64,000 bases of DNA from Fibrobacter sp. GTDB taxonomy: Bacteria > Fibrobacterota > Fibrobacteria > Fibrobacterales > Fibrobacteraceae. The stretch spans positions 62,001-126,000 of the forward strand of contig JAKSIK010000004.1 in assembly GCA_024398835.1 (NCBI GenBank), given 5' to 3'. A program made the translations under genes and the position numbers. Under the pieces are notes generated by a model that was not told where the DNA came from, did no database searches, and saw nothing but the letters and a program-made list of their open reading frames with translations. Below, in pieces: positions 61,569 through 64,000 of this stretch; the first letter of the stretch is position 1; each line of letters begins with the position of its first letter.

Positions 61569-64000
61569 TTAGCGCTTCTTCTTGCGGCGAACGCCCCACT
61601 TGTCCTTGATTTCTTCTTCAATCTTCTTCTTTTCGTAGCGGACCACCATGCGGAACTGAACCATATAGACTCCAGTTCCCACAAAGCGACCCTTGTGATC
61701 CTTGAAGTTCCAGTTCACGAACACCTTCTGGTCCGTATTCAAGCAGTTGCCGCCAAACTTGGGGCTATTGCAGGGCACGGTAATGGTAGTGTCGTTCACA
61801 TACTGTCCCAGATGGTCGAAATAGTTCACCACGAAGGAGATGAACACATCCTCCGGATTGAGAGAATCCAATACAGAAGGATCCATGGAGCCGTCTGCAG
61901 AAATCTGGGCGCGGTCCAGAAGCTGCGGGACAAAGCGTTCACCCAATTGCACCAGCTGGCCCAGGGCGCCTTCCTTTTCCAAATCTTCCTTAGTGGTAGA
62001 ACCTGGCACATACCGAATGTTCACAGAACTCAATGTTTGGAGCATGTCATCATCCGAATCAAAAGTACCCATCGTAGTATTTTCCACCAGGTGGTTTAGC
62101 AAGCCCGCAATCACAACCGGCTGCGGATTTTCACCCATGATGTTGCCATAGTTATCCTGAATGGCACCTTTCAAACCGCGCACCACCATCAGGGAATCCC
62201 CTGGCAGAATCGTAGTTGCATTTCCATCAATGATAAGCTTTGCAGATGTTCCATCAGAAGACCACTGGATATCCTTGGGAATCAAATCCAGGGTATCCTT
62301 ACCATGGATATACTTGAAGAAGTCGCGACCGTCCAGCTTCTGATACTTGATGGCTTCGGAGAATGCTATTTCCAAAGTATCCGCCTTCTTGCCATAACTC
62401 AGAGTAGCCCCAATAATGACTGGAGACATCTTATCTACAAGAGCCGCAGCATCTTCAGAGGCGAAAGTTTCTCCAAACACATCGTAGTAGGTGTACACCA
62501 TAGCATTCTGGAGGCTCTCGCTAATTCCCGTCACCCCACGGGCAAGCTGTGTTACCGCATGAACATCCCAGATGACTCTACTTGGATCCTTCGGATCCAA
62601 TTTCAAGTCAGATGGTTGTGCTTGCATCTGGGTGGCACGGCCATTTGCGGAATACCATGGGAAGGTGGCAAACACCTGTTGCAAATCCTTTTCCGTCAAG
62701 GGCCCTGCAAACTGGAGAACAACCTGATCCAACACTCCATTCTTGTCCAAATCCCAATACTCCGCATTCTTAACGATGGGTAAGCGATCCACCACAGTTA
62801 CAGACACCTGGCGGTCATACTCATCAGAAGTAATGTACGGCATGTTCTGGAACGTGACCATGGGATACAAGGAGATGCTATCCTTGTTTCCACCCTTCAA
62901 GCCCATCTTCTTACCTTCGAGGATAACGATGTTCTTGGAAGGCAGATAAATCTTCTGCACCTGTCCCAAGTTGAATCCTGCCGCATTCAGCATCACCAGC
63001 ATTTCTGGAGAGCGGACATCATAAGGAACCAAATCCACATTGAATTCGATGAATAAAGAGTCCAGACCATTAGTATTTCTAATGGCATAGGCATTCTTGA
63101 TGACGTTGCTACCGAACTCTACAAGGTCAGACGTTCTATCGTACAGTTTTCCACTGTCATCGCTTGCATAAGACACAATAACCTGAGAGCCTTCCGGCAG
63201 CTTACCCATTTCAGGGATACCCTTCATGCCAGCCACGCTGACAGAGACACGGTCGCGTTCCTTGCCCACCACAGGTGTACCCGGAACCTTAATCGTCTTT
63301 CCATCAATGACAAGAGAAATGCTTACAGCAGAAATGCCTTCTTGCAGAGGCTCCTCCAACTGAACCTCAACGAAGTCCAACTTGTTGTCATTGTCACTAT
63401 CCTTAATGAAGCCCATCTTGGAATTGGGAATGGGATCAAAGAAGTTGATGTTATCGATGATAACTACTTGTCCACCACCCTGGGGAGCAATCGTAATGGA
63501 ACCATTGCGAAGCGCTTCATCTGCAGTGACATAGATAGTGACACTTCCATCTGAATTCACCTGAATCTTCCCTGTTTCGGAAGGATTCTTGGGGTCAATC
63601 ACAACAATATTTTCCGTCGTTTCATAAACCAGGGTAGTGACATCATTGCCAAAGTACTGTTTTACCTTATTGGGGTCAAGCGTAATGGCAACGACTTCAC
63701 CTACACGAGCCGAGTCCAAATTGGAATTTTCACGCAAGTCCAACTTAGCATTGGAGGGATTATCCACGATCAAATAGGACTGTTCTCCAATAACAATAAT
63801 ACCCGGGCCACTGCTAGAGGACACTGGCTTAAGAATAGAGGCTTCCTTGACAATGGTGTCGCCCATGTCATAGTTCTCACGCTTGGCATAGAACTGGATT
63901 CCATCATCTTCTTCATCTTCGTAGTCGTCAAAGCCCACATAGATAACGCTGGAACTGCTAGAATCGTCATAGTCGATATAGGAACCAGGATTACCACTAG
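61569..64000 (-). CDS. Large exported protein with Ig-like repeats, 3' part
   Basis: The frame stays open to the right edge, so the N-terminus is missing; at least 810 codons are visible. It begins at the edge with a Ser-rich linker (DSSSSSVIY), then a region of beta-strands with several repeated units of about 100-120 aa, recognisable by phrases such as NSKMGFIKDSDNDNKLDFVEV, NAEYWDLDKNGVLDQVVLQF and GATLSYGKKADTLEIAFSEA. These resemble repeated bacterial Ig-like domains, some with a Ca-binding-like D-x-D-N/K-D-G-x-x-D loop. The end GTGVYMVQFRMVVRYEKKK...WGVRRKKKR is strongly basic. A surface or secreted structural protein is likely; its exact role is unknown. Confidence 0.7.
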   Translation of the reverse strand, partial: SGNPGSYIDYDDSSSSSVIYVGFDDYEDEEDDGIQFYAKRENYDMGDTIVKEASILKPVSSSSGPGIIVIGEQSYLIVDNPSNAKLDLRENSNLDSARVGEVVAITLDPNKVKQYFGNDVTTLVYETTENIVVIDPKNPSETGKIQVNSDGSVTIYVTADEALRNGSITIAPQGGGQVVIIDNINFFDPIPNSKMGFIKDSDNDNKLDFVEVQLEEPLQEGISAVSISLVIDGKTIKVPGTPVVGKERDRVSVSVAGMKGIPEMGKLPEGSQVIVSYASDDSGKLYDRTSDLVEFGSNVIKNAYAIRNTNGLDSLFIEFNVDLVPYDVRSPEMLVMLNAAGFNLGQVQKIYLPSKNIVILEGKKMGLKGGNKDSISLYPMVTFQNMPYITSDEYDRQVSVTVVDRLPIVKNAEYWDLDKNGVLDQVVLQFAGPLTEKDLQQVFATFPWYSANGRATQMQAQPSDLKLDPKDPSRVIWDVHAVTQLARGVTGISESLQNAMVYTYYDVFGETFASEDAAALVDKMSPVIIGATLSYGKKADTLEIAFSEAIKYQKLDGRDFFKYIHGKDTLDLIPKDIQWSSDGTSAKLIIDGNATTILPGDSLMVVRGLKGAIQDNYGNIMGENPQPVVIAGLLNHLVENTTMGTFDSDDDMLQTLSSVNIRYVPGSTTKEDLEKEGALGQLVQLGERFVPQLLDRAQISADGSMDPSVLDSLNPEDVFISFVVNYFDHLGQYVNDTTITVPCNSPKFGGNCLNTDQKVFVNWNFKDHKGRFVGTGVYMVQFRMVVRYEKKKIEEEIKDKWGVRRKKKR

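Overview
The window reads as chromosomal DNA of a cellulolytic anaerobe of the Fibrobacterota, most likely Fibrobacter. This is an inference from the poly-serine linkers in exported proteins, a GH5 cellulase with a C-terminal surface tail, Ser-rich lipoproteins, anaerobic flavin chemistry (NfnAB) and giant Cys-rich surface proteins. I see no rRNA, tRNA, phage, CRISPR array or classical insertion sequence.

Region 1 (1-22944) is the striking part. It is a gene-scale palindrome. From the centre (about 10.6 kb) two paralogous pairs are read outward. Each pair is a PilW-like minor pseudopilin followed by a giant PilX-type pseudopilin-adhesin, of 2681 aa on the left and 3103 aa on the right. Each arm ends in a terminator, an inverted copy of the same intergenic repeat (including 113 identical bases) and an Rpn-type PD-(D/E)XK nuclease gene pointing inward. 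The giant proteins share their N-terminal two thirds but differ in their C-terminal modules. The left one has Ser linkers and small Cys-rich modules. The right one has an array of about eight Ig-like units. The divergent control region carries a perfect 19-base palindrome between two direct repeats. The right PilW copy seems to need a one-base correction in a homopolymer-rich leader to regain its prepilin signal.

Region 2 (23-35.6 kb) holds metabolic and housekeeping genes: acetolactate decarboxylase, a YgiQ radical SAM protein, a lipoprotein and a GNAT acetyltransferase. A leftward run follows (ispD, alpha/beta hydrolase, nfnA, nfnB), and divergent from it a rightward run (GH57/DUF3536 hydrolase, hpt, a membrane-anchored unknown).

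Region 3 (35.6-51.4 kb) has a tight leftward operon (gltX, BON-like Zn-ribbon protein, WYL regulator, queA). Rightward there are a small Cys protein, then a TIM-barrel-like lipoprotein and hisH. The leftward lrgAB pair diverges from a rightward run of fmt, rsmB, two exported outer-membrane-type proteins and polA; within it fmt-rsmB overlap, rsmB and the two exported genes are joined by TAATG overlaps, and polA follows after 19 bases.

Region 4 (51.4-64 kb) carries a GH5 cellulase with its own promoter, then a leftward envelope cluster (methyltransferase, GT4 glycosyltransferase, YbhN-like flippase, a UvrD-helicase/PlsC-acyltransferase fusion, murI). A sigma-70 factor gene is preceded by a textbook sigma-54 promoter, and the 3' part of a large secreted protein runs off the right edge.

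A recurring theme is a TATATT-like -10 box 6-8 bases before the ATG of genes lacking a Shine-Dalgarno sequence (budA, ispD, GH57, lrgA, fmt, methyltransferase). This suggests leaderless mRNAs are common in this genome.
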